Positions 51,286 to 61,126 of a DNA stretch of 64,000 nt are shown piece by piece. The position numbers and the translations under genes were made by a program. Source of the stretch: Humitalea rosea (lineage in GTDB: Bacteria; Pseudomonadota; Alphaproteobacteria; Acetobacterales; Acetobacteraceae). A model generated the notes under the pieces. It was not told the origin of the DNA. It worked only from the letters and a program-made list of their open reading frames with translations, and did no database searches. How positions within the stretch are numbered: the stretch's first letter is position 1; each line of letters begins with the position of its first letter. Where the stretch lies: NCBI RefSeq assembly GCF_003253705.1, contig NZ_QKYU01000017.1:1-64000 (forward strand), read 5' to 3'.

Positions 51286-51990
51286 TTACGTCGGCGCGGG
51301 CTTTGGCAGGCCGAAGGCCTCCGACACGGCGAAGAAATCAGGAACCTCGGCATGGCGGCTGCCGGGCAGCGTGCCATCCGCCACCCGCACCAGGCGGCAG
51401 GCCCGCATCCCGGCGGCGGTGGCGGCGTCGCATTCCTCGGCGATGTCGGAGAGGAACAGGATCTCGCCCGGCGGCAGCCCCAGGGCGGCGGCGATGGCGG
51501 TGTAGGAGGCGGCCTCGCGCTTGCCGCCCACCCTGGTGTCGAAGAAGCCGCCGAGGAGCGGGGTCAGGTCGCCGGCCTCGGAATGGCCGAACAGCAGTTT
51601 TTGGGCCGCGACCGAGCCCGAGGAATAGACATGCAGCCCGACCCCCGCCTCGGCCCAGGCCCGCAGGCACGGGGCGACATCGGGCCAGAGATGCCCCTTC
51701 AGCCGCCCATCGAAAAAACCTTCCTGCCAGATCATGCCTTGCAGGGTCTTGAGCGGCGTCACCTTGGCATCCGCCGCCATCCAGCCGCGCAGCGTCTCGG
51801 CCGGGGGCTGGTCGGGCGCGAGGGCCGCGACCTCCGCCAGCAGCGCCGCCACGACGGGGTCCTTCACCCGTTCGGCCAGGAACCCGTCCAGCGCCGCGCT
51901 GGCGAAGGGGAACAGCCGATCCTTGACGAAGGCGATGGCGGAGGTGGTGCCCTCGATATCGGTGAGGATCGCGGTGGGGTGCTGACTCAC
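51286..51990 (-). CDS. mtnC: Enolase-phosphatase (acireductone synthase) MtnC
   Basis: A 234-residue HAD-superfamily enzyme of methionine salvage. It enolises and dephosphorylates 2,3-diketo-5-methylthiopentyl-1-phosphate to acireductone. The nucleophile motif is TDIEGTT (D11, E13), with YSSGSV (HAD motif II), GGFFDTRVGGKREAASY (Lys) and LFLSDIAEECDAA (acidic pair). Its start overlaps the mtnD stop by four bases. It is the last gene of the TRAP-mtnB-mtnD-mtnC operon and supplies the substrate of MtnD. Confidence 0.95.
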   Translation of the reverse strand: MSQHPTAILTDIEGTTSAIAFVKDRLFPFASAALDGFLAERVKDPVVAALLAEVAALAPDQPPAETLRGWMAADAKVTPLKTLQGMIWQEGFFDGRLKGHLWPDVAPCLRAWAEAGVGLHVYSSGSVAAQKLLFGHSEAGDLTPLLGGFFDTRVGGKREAASYTAIAAALGLPPGEILFLSDIAEECDAATAAGMRACRLVRVADGTLPGSRHAEVPDFFAVSEAFGLPKPAPT

Positions 51991-52529
51991 GCGGCGGTCG
52001 CGGCGGGGAAGCGCAGGGCCATGTCCGTGCCGGTGTAATGCGGGGTCCAGCCGGAGGTGTCGGTGAAGACGCGGAGTGCCGTGAACATCGGCTGCTCGCC
52101 GGCGTCGAACCAGTGCTTGTGGTTGGCCGGCACGCTGATCAGGTCGCCCGCGGTGCAGCGTGCATCGAACACCCGCCCATCGGCGTGGATGACGAAATTG
52201 CCCGCGCCTTCGTGGAAGAAGCGGATCTCATCCTCGGTGTGGATGTGCTCGGACAGGAACTTCTGGCGCAGGGCGTCCTTGTTGGGATTGTCCGGGGTCA
52301 GGCGCAGCACGTCGCTGGAGCCCGCGGCACCGCCGGCCATGAAGGCGTCCAGGCGCGGACGATAGGCCTCCAGCACCGCCTCGGCCGAGGCCCCGGGGGG
52401 GAGGGGCGCGATCTCCCAGCGTTCGAAGCGCACGCCGATGCCGGACAGGATGGCGGCGATTTCGGCGGCATCTTCGGTCGTCGTCTGCACCTGGTTGGTG
52501 GCGGCGTCCCAGACAGTCAGGCGGCTCAT
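51987..52529 (-). CDS. mtnD: Acireductone dioxygenase MtnD
   Basis: A 180-residue cupin dioxygenase that converts acireductone plus O2 to the 2-keto precursor of methionine (Fe form) or to methylthiopropionate, formate and CO (Ni form). Metal ligands are visible: H95, H97 and E101 in SEHIHTEDEIRFF, and H139 in ANHKHWF. The start at 52529 (MSRLTVWDAA) gives the family length; an upstream extension is a shadow of mtnB. It overlaps mtnB and mtnC by four bases each, so the three salvage enzymes are made together. Confidence 0.95.
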   Translation of the reverse strand: MSRLTVWDAATNQVQTTTEDAAEIAAILSGIGVRFERWEIAPLPPGASAEAVLEAYRPRLDAFMAGGAAGSSDVLRLTPDNPNKDALRQKFLSEHIHTEDEIRFFHEGAGNFVIHADGRVFDARCTAGDLISVPANHKHWFDAGEQPMFTALRVFTDTSGWTPHYTGTDMALRFPAATAA

Positions 52530-53143
52530 GCGGATCTCCGTGTGGCAAGCTCGCACTCGAGCATGAATTCCAACGCCTCGAACCGGGCGAGGGCCCCCGG
52601 CATGTCGGCGGCCCAGATATAGGAACCATGCCCCCGGATCAGGTAGCCCGGCGGGGGCGATGCCCCCATGCCGTCCCATCGTGCCTCCAGCCCCGCCTGC
52701 ATGCGGGCAATGTCCTGGTCATTGTCCACGACCGGGATCTCGGCGCTGGCGTCATGCGTGGGCAGGCCGGGAAATGCCTTCAACAATTCATATCCGGCCA
52801 GGGTCAGGCTGGGCCCCGCCGCGCGCGACAGCACCGTATTGGCGATGGAATGCCCATGCAGCACCGCGCCGGTGCCCGGAAAGCGGCGATAGACCCCGCA
52901 ATGCAGCCCGGTTTCGGCCGAGGGGCGCAGCGCCGGGTTTTCGGGCTGCCCGGCCAGATCCACCACCATCAGCGACTCGGGTTTCAAAAACCCCTTGTGG
53001 TAGCCGGACCGCGTCACCGCAATGCGATCCGGCCCCAGCCGCATGGAAAAATTCCCCGCCGTGGCCGGCACCCAGCCGCGCGCATCCAGGCGGTGCCCGG
53101 CGGCGATGAGGGCCTCGGCGATCGCGGCGGGGATCGGGGTCAT
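52526..53143 (-). CDS. mtnB: Methylthioribulose-1-phosphate dehydratase MtnB
   Basis: A 205-residue class II aldolase-fold zinc enzyme dehydrating 5-methylthioribulose-1-phosphate, the step before MtnC. Zinc ligands H96 and H98 (LHGHS) and the later HGSYIW histidine are present, with E77 (SAETGLH) and the family segments WVPATAGNFSMRLG and VTRSGYHKGFL. The start at 53143 overlaps the TRAP permease stop by four bases. MtnA, MtnP/MtnN and MtnK, needed upstream in the pathway, are not in the window. Confidence 0.95.
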   Translation of the reverse strand: MTPIPAAIAEALIAAGHRLDARGWVPATAGNFSMRLGPDRIAVTRSGYHKGFLKPESLMVVDLAGQPENPALRPSAETGLHCGVYRRFPGTGAVLHGHSIANTVLSRAAGPSLTLAGYELLKAFPGLPTHDASAEIPVVDNDQDIARMQAGLEARWDGMGASPPPGYLIRGHGSYIWAADMPGALARFEALEFMLECELATRRSA

Positions 53144-55128
53144 GTTCGGGCTTCCATCGGAAAGCTTCGTGCCTGCCAGAGCCACAACGCGCCGAGCACC
53201 GCCAGCCCCCCGACGTCGGTGAGGCCCTCCGGCGCCATCAGGCACAGCCCGCCGATGCCGCTGACGAAGCGAAGTGGCAAGGTGAGAGCGCCACGGCCCA
53301 TCCAGCCCTCGGTCGCGCAGGCCAGGGCCCAGACGCCGAGGCTCGCGGTCGCGAAGGCGATCAGGATCGGCAGCAGCGGCCCCTGTGCCAGCAGCGCCGG
53401 GGAGAGCCAGAACATAAAGGGCACGATGAAGGTCGCGAGGCCGAGCTTCATCGCGATCATGCTGGTCCGCCACATATCCGCCCCGGCCATGCCGGCGGCG
53501 GCGAAGCTTGCCAGCGCCACCGGCGGCGTGATCGCGGACAGGATGGCGAAGTAGAAGATGAACATATGCGCGACCAGCGGATCGACCCCGACCCGGATCA
53601 GCCCCGGCGCCACCACCGCCGCGGCGATCGCATAGGCGGCCGTGGTCGGCACCCCCATGCCCAGGATGATCGCCACCACCATGGCGAAGATCATCGCCAG
53701 GAACTCGCTGTTGCCGGCGATCATCAGCAACATGCTGGCGAAACGCCCGCCGACGCCGGTCAGGCCGATGACCCCGGCGATCACCCCCGCCGCCGCGCAG
53801 ACCGCGATCAACTGCATGCAATCCCGGGCGCTGGTGGTCAGCCCCGTCTCGATGTCCTGCGCGGTTTCCCAGATGGCGCCGAGGATGGCGCCCCCCAGGC
53901 CCTGGCCCCGCAGTGCCAGCCGATGGGCCAGCGCAGCGCCCAGCATCAGCACCAGCGTCGCGCCGATGCCCCAGGCGGCGGCGCGGAAGGGCGAATAGCC
54001 GATGAGCAGCATGTACAGCAGGATCACCAGCGGAGCGGCCATGTAGCTGCGGCGGCCGATATCGATCCAGCGCGGCAGCTCCGAGCGCGCCAGTCCGCGG
54101 ATGCCGTTCTTGCGGGCATGCAGGTCGCAGTGGATGTAATTGGCGATGTAGAACAGCAGGGCCGGGATCACGCCCGCGAGCGCGATGTCGGCATAGGCCC
54201 GGCCCAGCACCTCCGCCATGATGAAGGCGCCGGCCCCCATCACCGGGGGGGTGATCTGCCCGCCGGTGGAACTGGTGGCCTCGACGGCCGCCGCGGTCGC
54301 GTTGTCATAGCCCACGCGCCGCATCATCGGGATGGTGAAGGAGCCGGAGGCGACGACATTGGCCACCGCCGAGCCCGAGATGGTGCCGAACAGGATGCCG
54401 GACAGCACCGTCACCTTCGCCGGCCCGCCGCGCGCGCGCCCGACCGCGGCCAGGGCCAGGTCGTTGAACCAGTCGCCGGCCTTGGAGGTCTGCAGGAACC
54501 CCGCGAAGACCACGAACATGATGATGAAGGTGGCGCTGACCTGGATGATGGTGCCGAGCACGCCATTGTAGCCGAAGATCTCGGCCAAGGCGGCATCCCA
54601 GGTCACGCCCTGGTGGTAGAGCACGCCCGGCAGCCAGGGGCCGGCGAAGCAATAGGCGATGAAGGCCAGGCAGATGATCGGCATGATGATGCCCGCCGTC
54701 CGCCGGGTGAATTCCAGCACGATCAGCAGGCCGACGAAGGCCGCGAGCGAATCGCGGCCGCTGGGGCCCATGAAGGAGCGCATCTCGATGCCGCTCGCAT
54801 CGCCGATGTAATGCAGCGGAATCAATATGCAGAGGAAGATCAGCGGCCAGTCGTACCAGGGCACGCGGGTCGCGACCGGCCCCGCACCGGGGGCAAACAG
54901 GGCAAAGCCGAGCGCCGCGCCGCCGAAGACGTGCACGGTGCGGCTGATGGTCGGATCGACCGGTTGCACCAGCAGGATCCACAGGTGCCAAGCCACGAAG
55001 ACCGCCGCAACCGCACGCCAGACCAAGCCTTGCCACCCCGCGAGCGCACGCCGCGTGGTGGCGAATTCGATGTCATCTACGGCCGTCACCTCTGCGGCCG
55101 TCACCTCTGCCGTGCGCGCCTCACTCAT
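53140..55128 (-). CDS. Fused TRAP transporter permease (4TM/12TM)
   Basis: A 662-residue inner-membrane protein joining the small (DctQ) and large (DctM) TRAP subunits, the form typical of TAXI-type TRAP systems. Recognisable segments are GILFGTISGSAVANVVASGS, VEATSSTGGQITPPVMGAGA, LGMGVPTTAAYAIAAAVVAP and YFAILSAITPPVALASFAAA, with about 16 membrane helices. It is the first gene of an operon whose next genes, each overlapping by four bases, are mtnB, mtnD and mtnC. That linkage suggests the imported solute feeds methionine salvage, for example a methylthio-sugar, but this is inference. No TAXI binding protein gene is adjacent. Confidence 0.92.
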   Translation of the reverse strand: MSEARTAEVTAAEVTAVDDIEFATTRRALAGWQGLVWRAVAAVFVAWHLWILLVQPVDPTISRTVHVFGGAALGFALFAPGAGPVATRVPWYDWPLIFLCILIPLHYIGDASGIEMRSFMGPSGRDSLAAFVGLLIVLEFTRRTAGIIMPIICLAFIAYCFAGPWLPGVLYHQGVTWDAALAEIFGYNGVLGTIIQVSATFIIMFVVFAGFLQTSKAGDWFNDLALAAVGRARGGPAKVTVLSGILFGTISGSAVANVVASGSFTIPMMRRVGYDNATAAAVEATSSTGGQITPPVMGAGAFIMAEVLGRAYADIALAGVIPALLFYIANYIHCDLHARKNGIRGLARSELPRWIDIGRRSYMAAPLVILLYMLLIGYSPFRAAAWGIGATLVLMLGAALAHRLALRGQGLGGAILGAIWETAQDIETGLTTSARDCMQLIAVCAAAGVIAGVIGLTGVGGRFASMLLMIAGNSEFLAMIFAMVVAIILGMGVPTTAAYAIAAAVVAPGLIRVGVDPLVAHMFIFYFAILSAITPPVALASFAAAGMAGADMWRTSMIAMKLGLATFIVPFMFWLSPALLAQGPLLPILIAFATASLGVWALACATEGWMGRGALTLPLRFVSGIGGLCLMAPEGLTDVGGLAVLGALWLWQARSFPMEART

Positions 55129-55189
55129 GCGTTTTCTCCCGTTTTGATTCGGGCTTTAGCACAGAGTTTAGCGAGGGGCAGACATGCAA

Positions 55190-55252
55190 GCGCCGCCGGG
55201 CCCATTTGGGCCACGGCGGCGCGTCACGCCATTGCCGGCCCCCGAAGGGGCC
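55190..55252 (-). terminator. Two hairpins downstream of tatA
   Basis: A large hairpin at 55190-55222 pairs GCGCCGCCG with CGGCGGCGC and inside it GGCCCA with TGGGCC (one bulged A, 2-base loop). A second, smaller one at 55237-55252 pairs GGCCCC with GGGGCC around CGAA. They begin 25 bases after the tatA stop and lie upstream of the TRAP operon start. T-runs are lacking, so termination would be structure- or Rho-dependent; they could also lie in the TRAP mRNA leader. Confidence 0.5.
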
Positions 55253-55276
55253 TGGCCACCTCAGGCCCAGGTCAAC

Positions 55277-55537
55277 TCAGGCCGCAGGGCGGCTCGGGTG
55301 CTGGGCCGGGGTCGCCGTGCTGGTCGCTGCGGCCGGGCCCGGAATGCTGCCGGCCGGCGGCGCGGTCGGGGCCTGCGCCTCCATGGAGGCGTCGGGCTCT
55401 TCTTCCTTCATGTTCGCCTTGAAGGATTTGATACCCTTGGCCAAGTCGCCCATGAGGCCGCTGATCTTGCCGCTGCCGAAGAGCAGCAACACAACCAGCA
55501 GCACGACAAGCCAGTGCCAAATGCTGAAGGAACCCAT
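55277..55537 (-). CDS. tatA: Twin-arginine translocase subunit TatA
   Basis: An 86-residue TatA. The short N-terminal membrane helix ([15 protein letters not shown]), the hinge [20 protein letters not shown] and the amphipathic helix are all present, followed by an acidic patch (KEEEPD) and an Ala/Pro/Thr-rich tail. It forms the protein-conducting pore for folded Tat substrates. The two binding proteins with twin-arginine signals in this window would use it. tatB and tatC are not adjacent, so this may be a stand-alone gene. GAGG precedes the ATG at a suitable distance. Confidence 0.93.
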   Translation of the reverse strand: MGSFSIWHWLVVLLVVLLLFGSGKISGLMGDLAKGIKSFKANMKEEEPDASMEAQAPTAPPAGSIPGPAAATSTATPAQHPSRPAA

Positions 55538-55764
55538 CGTCGCGCCTCAATCCCTTTGCGGCGCCGGGCAATACGCCCCGCTGCCGTGTCTTGACCTGCC
55601 GGTTTCTAGGCGTTCATCCGGCGCCACGCAAACAGGTGGGCCGATGCCGCCCTGCCGCGGCCTTGGAAGCACAGACATGGCCCCGCTGACCGCGAAACTC
55701 AACCATCTTCGTGCAGGGATATTGCCCGGCAGGCCGAACGAGCCCGCATGACAATGCGGACATG

Positions 55765-56499
55765 TCACAATGCCCGGGCGATCCGCGCCACATCCTGGCC
55801 CGCCGCGCTGGCGGGGTGGCGGGTCAGCAGCGCGGTCTGGTGGCGAATGGCATCGGGGACCTTCGCGTCGTTCCGCACGATGCCGGCCAGGGGCAGCTCC
55901 CGTTTCAGGAAATTCCGCACCGCCGAGGCCAGGGCGCCATGGGTCCGCGCCCCCGCCCTGGCATCGGCCGCGCGGTTGACCACCAGCCGCAGGTCCAGCC
56001 CCGGCACGTCCCGCCAGGCGAGCTTCATCGCGGCATAGGCGTCGGTCAGGCTGGTCGGCTCATCCGTGGCCAGCACCAGCAGGATATCGGCCGCCGCCGC
56101 CAATCGCCGCGGGGCGGCATCCAACCCGGCGCCGCAATCCAGCACCAGCGCGTCCCGCGCCTCCGCCCCCGCCTGTAGCAGCCCGGCCAGGACGGCGGGA
56201 TCGGCGCCCAGCAGCGCCCCGCTGCCGCTGGAGCCCGCCAGCACCGAAAAGCCGCCCACCTGCGTCACCGCATCCTCCAGCGGCATGTGCCCAACCAGCA
56301 CCTGGGCCAGACCATGGGGTGGGTTCAGCCCAAGCTGCACATCGACATTGGCCAGCCCAAGGTCGCCATCGACCAGCAGCACCCGTTGCCCCGCCTCGGC
56401 CAGGGCCTGGGCCAGGGTCACCGCGAACCAGGTCTTGCCGACGCCCCCCTTGCCGGAGGCGATGGCGATGATGCGGCCGCGAGGGACAGGGGGGGTCAT
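55765..56499 (-). CDS. flhG: Flagellar number regulator FlhG (MinD-like ATPase)
   Basis: A 244-residue ParA/MinD-family ATPase that, with FlhF, sets flagellar number and position. The deviant Walker A GKGGVGKTW is near the N-terminus, followed by VDGDLGLANVDVQLGL (the A' aspartates) and LVLDCGAGL. The start at 56499 (MTPPVPRGRIIAIASG) overlaps the flhF stop by four bases; a longer upstream frame is unneeded. The protein ends early after a RNDAKVPDAIRHQTALLTRH block, and no clear C-terminal membrane-targeting helix is seen. It is the last gene of the flagellar operon in this window. Confidence 0.9.
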   Translation of the reverse strand: MTPPVPRGRIIAIASGKGGVGKTWFAVTLAQALAEAGQRVLLVDGDLGLANVDVQLGLNPPHGLAQVLVGHMPLEDAVTQVGGFSVLAGSSGSGALLGADPAVLAGLLQAGAEARDALVLDCGAGLDAAPRRLAAAADILLVLATDEPTSLTDAYAAMKLAWRDVPGLDLRLVVNRAADARAGARTHGALASAVRNFLKRELPLAGIVRNDAKVPDAIRHQTALLTRHPASAAGQDVARIARAL

Positions 56500-57311
56500 G
56501 CGGCGGCCTTCATGCGAGGGTCGGAGAGCCGCATTCGCGCGGCGAGCCATTCGGGGGTGAGGCGGGTGAGCCCATCCGCCGCACCGGTGCCGGTGCCGGC
56601 CAGGTCCAGCGCCAGGCCCGCGGCCTCGGCCGCCATCAGCCAGCCGGCCCAGCGCCGCGCGGCATCGAGCCGTGTCGGCAGCATCCAGCGCGCGCCGATC
56701 GCGCGCGCGGCGCGGGCGGTATCGGCGGCCTCGGCGGCATCGAGCCCGGCGGGCAGCACCAGCGCCGCATCGGCCGCGGCGATGCGGCAGAGCCCGACCA
56801 GCGCCTCGGCCGCCGCAAGGTCGAGCAGGTCGCAGCCGGCGCTGTCGATCAGCACGGGCTGGCCCGCGACCCGCCGCGCCAGGGCGCGGGCCAGGGCCGC
56901 CGGCGTTTCCGCCACCACCAGCCCGAGGCCGAGCACGCGGGCGAAGGCCGCGAGCTGTTCCACCGCCCCGGCGCGGGCGGCATCGGCCGCGACCAGCAGC
57001 GGTGCCTGGCCCGTCAGCGTCATCCGCGTGGCGAGCTTGGCGAGCGTCAGCGTCTTGCCGCCGCCATGCGGGCCGAACAGCAGCAAGGGCCGCGCGATGC
57101 CATCGGGGAGCGGCTGGAACGACAGCCGGGGCGGGGCCGGCACGGGCGGGAGGGGGAGGGGCTCCGCTTCGGGCGGTTCCAGCCCGGCGGTGATCTCGAC
57201 CCCACCGGCGACGCGGGTGGAGGAGAGGATGATCGCCTCCTCGCCCATCTCGGCACGGATGCGCGCCATCGCCTCGGCCATGCGTGGAGCGCGAAAGGTT
57301 TTCAGCCGCAT
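56496..57311 (-). CDS. flhF: Flagellar SRP-like GTPase FlhF, shortened
   Basis: A 271-residue FlhF-like protein. The N-terminal RLKTFRAPRMAEAMARIRAE and GEEAIILSSTRVAGGVEI match the FlhF B-domain, and the NG GTPase has P-loop GPHGGGKTLTLAKLA. Motifs further on are altered: the usual DTAG is DSAG (LIDSAGCDLLD) and the specificity motif TKLDE reads TRLDA. At 271 residues it is much shorter than typical FlhF (about 390-450). It lies between flhA (55-base gap) and flhG (four-base overlap). GTP specificity may be weakened. Confidence 0.85.
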   Translation of the reverse strand: MRLKTFRAPRMAEAMARIRAEMGEEAIILSSTRVAGGVEITAGLEPPEAEPLPLPPVPAPPRLSFQPLPDGIARPLLLFGPHGGGKTLTLAKLATRMTLTGQAPLLVAADAARAGAVEQLAAFARVLGLGLVVAETPAALARALARRVAGQPVLIDSAGCDLLDLAAAEALVGLCRIAAADAALVLPAGLDAAEAADTARAARAIGARWMLPTRLDAARRWAGWLMAAEAAGLALDLAGTGTGAADGLTRLTPEWLAARMRLSDPRMKAAA

Positions 57312-57366
57312 CGGCTGATCCTGATCCTGATCCTGGGCCTACGCGCCTTGCCGGTTGGTGAAGGCA

Positions 57367-59430
57367 TCAGACCGTGCCGATGGTGCGGATGCGGGCGCGG
57401 GGATGGATCTCGGTCTGCGCCAAAACGGCGGTGCTGGGCCGGAAGCGTTCGATGATGGCGCGGACATGGCCGCGGATCGCCGAGCTGCATACCAGCACCG
57501 GCTGTTCGCCGGCATTGGAGGCGGTGTCGAAGGCCTCCTTCACCGCCGCCATGAAGCCATGCAGCCGCGACGGCGCCATGGCCAACTGCCGCTCATCCCC
57601 CGACCCCACCAGGGATTCGGCGAAGGCGGCCTCCCATTCCCCCGACAGCGCCAGCAGCGGCACATAGCCATTGGGGCCGCGCGCGGAATCGCTGATCTGG
57701 CGCGCGAGGCGCGCGCGCACCGTCGCCGTCATCACCGACAGGCTGCGCCCGCCGGCCACCGAGGATTCCTGAATGCCCTCAAGGATCGTTGGCAGGTCAC
57801 GGATCGAGACGCGTTCGGAGAGCAGCGCCTGCAACACCCGCTGCACCCCGCCGATGGTGACCTGGGAGGGGATGAGGTCGCCGACGATTTTCTGATGCTC
57901 GCGGGGGAGTTCGTCCAGCAGCTTCTGCGTCTCGGCGTAGGACAGGAGTTCGGCCATGTGCTCGCGCACGATCTCGGTCAGATGCGTCGCCAGCACGCCG
58001 GCGGCATCGACCACGGTGCAGCCGCGGGCCAGCGCCTCCTCGCGCTTCGCATCCTCGATCCACAACGCGGGCAGGCCAAAGGTCGGCTCCTGACAGCGTT
58101 CGCCCGGCATGTCGGGCGCGGTGCCGGAGGGGTCGATCGCCAGCAGCAGCGGCGGGCGCAAGCGGCCGCGCCCGGCCTCGATCTCCTTCACCCGGATCGC
58201 GTAATGGTCGGGCGGCAGTTCCAGATTGTCCTGGATGCGGACGGAGGGCAGCACGAAGCCCATCTCCTGCGCGATGGTGCGGCGCAGGCCCTTGATCTGT
58301 TCGGTGATGCGCGGCGCATCCCCCGCCGCCAGCGACAGCAAGCCATAGCCAAGCTCCAGCCGCAGCGGATCGGTGCGCAGCGTCTCGGCGATGGGCGCCT
58401 CGCCCGGGGCGACCGTGGGCGCCACCGCGGCGATCTCGGCGCGCTGCCCCGACTTGCGCGCGGCCCAGGACGCGGCCCCGGCGCCGCCGGCAATCGCCAG
58501 GAACACCAGCATCGGCATGCCCGGCATCAGCGCCAGCAGCACCGCGGCCCCGGCGGCGAGCATCAAGGGCTTCTCGCCCCCGCCCAACTGCGCCATCAGC
58601 ACCTTGTCGGCGGTGCCCTCGGTGCCGCCCTTGGTGACCACGATGCCGGCGGCGATCGAGACCAGCAAAGCGGGGATCTGCGACACCAGCCCATCGCCGA
58701 CGGTGAGGAAGGAGAAGGTGGACACGGCCTCGCTGAACGGCAGCCCATGCCGCAGCACACCGATGCCGATGCCGCCGACGAGGTTGATGCCGGTGGTGAT
58801 CAGCCCCGCGATGGCATCGCCGCGCACGAATTTCGCGGCACCATCCATGCTGCCGTAGAAGCCGCTTTCATCCTCCAGCGCCTTGCGGCGGGCGCGGGCC
58901 TCATCCTCCTGGATGGTGCCGGCCGAGAGATCGGCGTCGATCGCCATCTGCTTGCCCGGCATGGCATCGAGGCTGAAGCGCGCCGCGACTTCGGCGATGC
59001 GGCCCGAACCTTTGGTGACCACCATGAAATTCACGATCAACAGGATCGCGAAGACGATCAGCCCGACCAGCACATCCCCACCCATGAGGAATCCGCCGAA
59101 GGCGGAGACGACATGCCCGGCCGATGACGTGCCCTCATGCCCCTGGGTCAGGATCGCCCGCGTGGTCGCGACATTCAGCGCGAGGCGCAACAGTGTGGAC
59201 AGCAACAGGATGGTCGGGAAGGACGTGAAATCCAGCGGCCGCTTCAGGAACAGCGCGACCATCAGCACCAACACCGACAGCGTCACGGAAAACGCGAGCC
59301 CGGTATCCAGCAGGAACCCCGGCAACGGCACCACCAGCACCACCACCAGCCCGATGACGCCAAGCGCGAGCCCGACGTCGCTCCCCGGCAGCGCGCGCGA
59401 AACCCAGCCCGGCAGGGTGAAGGATCTCAT
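57367..59430 (-). CDS. flhA: Flagellar export gate protein FlhA
   Basis: A 687-residue flagellar type III export gate component. The N-terminal half has about eight membrane helices with the FHIPEP-family signature ([15 protein letters not shown]) and the cytoplasmic loop [20 protein letters not shown] followed by [14 protein letters not shown]. The C-terminal cytoplasmic domain docks chaperone-substrate complexes ([14 protein letters not shown] marks the transition). The start at 59430 overlaps flbD by four bases and gives the family length. It lies between flbD and flhF. Confidence 0.96.
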   Translation of the reverse strand: MRSFTLPGWVSRALPGSDVGLALGVIGLVVVLVVPLPGFLLDTGLAFSVTLSVLVLMVALFLKRPLDFTSFPTILLLSTLLRLALNVATTRAILTQGHEGTSSAGHVVSAFGGFLMGGDVLVGLIVFAILLIVNFMVVTKGSGRIAEVAARFSLDAMPGKQMAIDADLSAGTIQEDEARARRKALEDESGFYGSMDGAAKFVRGDAIAGLITTGINLVGGIGIGVLRHGLPFSEAVSTFSFLTVGDGLVSQIPALLVSIAAGIVVTKGGTEGTADKVLMAQLGGGEKPLMLAAGAAVLLALMPGMPMLVFLAIAGGAGAASWAARKSGQRAEIAAVAPTVAPGEAPIAETLRTDPLRLELGYGLLSLAAGDAPRITEQIKGLRRTIAQEMGFVLPSVRIQDNLELPPDHYAIRVKEIEAGRGRLRPPLLLAIDPSGTAPDMPGERCQEPTFGLPALWIEDAKREEALARGCTVVDAAGVLATHLTEIVREHMAELLSYAETQKLLDELPREHQKIVGDLIPSQVTIGGVQRVLQALLSERVSIRDLPTILEGIQESSVAGGRSLSVMTATVRARLARQISDSARGPNGYVPLLALSGEWEAAFAESLVGSGDERQLAMAPSRLHGFMAAVKEAFDTASNAGEQPVLVCSSAIRGHVRAIIERFRPSTAVLAQTEIHPRARIRTIGTV

Positions 59431-60809
59431 GCGCCGCGCAAGGCATCCGACGGGAGGGCCGCGAACGGCCCCTGGCCCGGCACCGGCGGCACCGCGAGGC
59501 CGGCGGCGCGGTAGTCGTGCAGCTTGTTGCGCAGGGTGCGGATGGAGATGCCGAGGATCTCCGCCGCCCGCGTGCGATTCCCCAGACAATGCCCCAAGGT
59601 TTCGAGGATCAGGTCGCGTTCCACCGATTCCACCGTGCGCCCGACCAGGGCGGTGACCGGCGCCCCCGCCAGGACTGGCGCGGCCTCCCCCGCCACCGCA
59701 TCCTGCCGCCGTGGCGGCGCGAGTTCCAGCGCCTCGGGGCCGATCTCATCCTCGCTGGCCAGCAGCACGGCGCGGTGCACGGCGTTTTCCAGCTCGCGCA
59801 CATTGCCGGGCCAGGGATGCGTCAGCAGCGCCGCGCGGACCTGCGGCGCGAAGGGGCGCGCGGGGAGGCCGTTGGCTTCCGAATAACGGGCGGCGAAATG
59901 CTCGGCGAGCGGCAGGATGTCGCCCTGGCGCTCGCGCAAGGGCGGCAGCCGCAGCCCGATGACGTTGAGGCGGAAATACAGATCCTCGCGGAACCGCCCG
60001 GCCGCGACTTCCTCCACCAGGTCGCGGTGGCTGGCGCAGAGGATGCGCACGTCGATCTTCACCGGCGCCTGGCCGCCGAGCCGGTCCACCTCGCGTTCCT
60101 GGATGGTGCGCAGCAGCTTGGCCTGCAACCGCGGGTCCATCTCGCCGATCTCATCCAGCAGCAGGGTGCCGCCATCGGCCTGTTCGAATTTGCCGCGCCG
60201 TGCGGCGACCGCACCGCTGAAGGCGCCCTTCTCATGCCCGAACAGCTCGCTTTCCAGCAATGCTTCCGGCAAAGCGGCGCAGTTCAGCGCGACGAAGGGT
60301 CCGCGCGCGCGGCGCGAATGGCGATGGATGTAGCGCGCCAGCACCTCCTTGCCGGTGCCGCTCTCGCCGCCGATCAGAATGGAGGCATCGGCGCGCGCGA
60401 CCATCGCCGCCCGCGCCAGCAGCGCGACCATCACGGGATCGGCGTGGATCGGCGCATCCGGCTCGCCGGCTGCCGCGGCCAGCATGGCGGCGATCAGATC
60501 GGCGTCGGGCGGCAGCGGCAGGAACTCCTTCGCCCCCGCCTCGATCGCGCGCACCGCCGCATCGCCATCGGCATCGCGCCCGCAGGCGACGACCGGGCAG
60601 GCGATGCGCTCGGCCGCAAGTGTGCGCACCAGCCAGGGCACATCATGCCGCAGGTCGCAGAGGATCAGGTCCGCCCCCTCACCGCGCGCGATCGCCATGC
60701 CGCCGGTCACCCCCTCGGCATGGCGCAGCCGCGCGCCGCGCGCGGTGGCGATGCGGGCGGCAATGCCCAACTCGCCTTCGAGGCCACCGATGATCAGCAA
60801 CCGGGTCAT
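59427..60809 (-). CDS. flbD: Sigma-54-dependent flagellar regulator FlbD
   Basis: A 460-residue NtrC-type activator. The N-terminal receiver-like domain keeps an Asp (LILCDLRHD) but lacks the conserved Lys ([10 protein letters not shown]), so classical phosphorylation is doubtful, as in Caulobacter FlbD. The AAA+ domain has GGESGTGKE (Walker A), [13 protein letters not shown] and [14 protein letters not shown]. The sigma-54 contact loop reads GAFSGA instead of GAFTGA. A Fis-type helix-turn-helix is at the C-terminus ([20 protein letters not shown]). It overlaps flhA and fliN by four bases each and would drive late flagellar genes. Confidence 0.93.
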   Translation of the reverse strand: MTRLLIIGGLEGELGIAARIATARGARLRHAEGVTGGMAIARGEGADLILCDLRHDVPWLVRTLAAERIACPVVACGRDADGDAAVRAIEAGAKEFLPLPPDADLIAAMLAAAAGEPDAPIHADPVMVALLARAAMVARADASILIGGESGTGKEVLARYIHRHSRRARGPFVALNCAALPEALLESELFGHEKGAFSGAVAARRGKFEQADGGTLLLDEIGEMDPRLQAKLLRTIQEREVDRLGGQAPVKIDVRILCASHRDLVEEVAAGRFREDLYFRLNVIGLRLPPLRERQGDILPLAEHFAARYSEANGLPARPFAPQVRAALLTHPWPGNVRELENAVHRAVLLASEDEIGPEALELAPPRRQDAVAGEAAPVLAGAPVTALVGRTVESVERDLILETLGHCLGNRTRAAEILGISIRTLRNKLHDYRAAGLAVPPVPGQGPFAALPSDALRGA

Positions 60810-61126
60810 GGCGCGCGATCCGCCTTGACGATCTCGGTCATGGTCACGCCGAGGCGGTTGTCCTCGACCAGCACGACCTCGCCCCGCGCGACCAGGCGGT
60901 TGTTGACGTAGATGTCCACCGCCTCGCCCAGCTTGCGGTCCAGCTCCACGACGGCGCCACGGCCGAGTTTCAGCAACTGGCTGACCTGCATCGTGGCGCG
61001 GCCGAGCACGGCGCTGACCTGCACCGGAATGTCATAAACCGCCTCCAGGTCGCGGTTGGGGCCGGCGGCGGGGCGTGGTGCCTCGGCCGCGCTGTCCACC
61101 GGCTGGAACCCGTCCGAACCGCTCAT
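60806..61126 (-). CDS. fliN: Flagellar motor switch protein FliN
   Basis: A 106-residue FliN. The SpoA/FliN core is complete: [20 protein letters not shown]-like sequence, then [40 protein letters not shown] and GVTMTEIV. It forms the C-ring base and docks FliH. Its start overlaps the fliH stop by four bases and its stop overlaps flbD. The N-terminal 25 residues are Pro/Ala-rich and variable. Confidence 0.95.
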   Translation of the reverse strand: MSGSDGFQPVDSAAEAPRPAAGPNRDLEAVYDIPVQVSAVLGRATMQVSQLLKLGRGAVVELDRKLGEAVDIYVNNRLVARGEVVLVEDNRLGVTMTEIVKADRAP

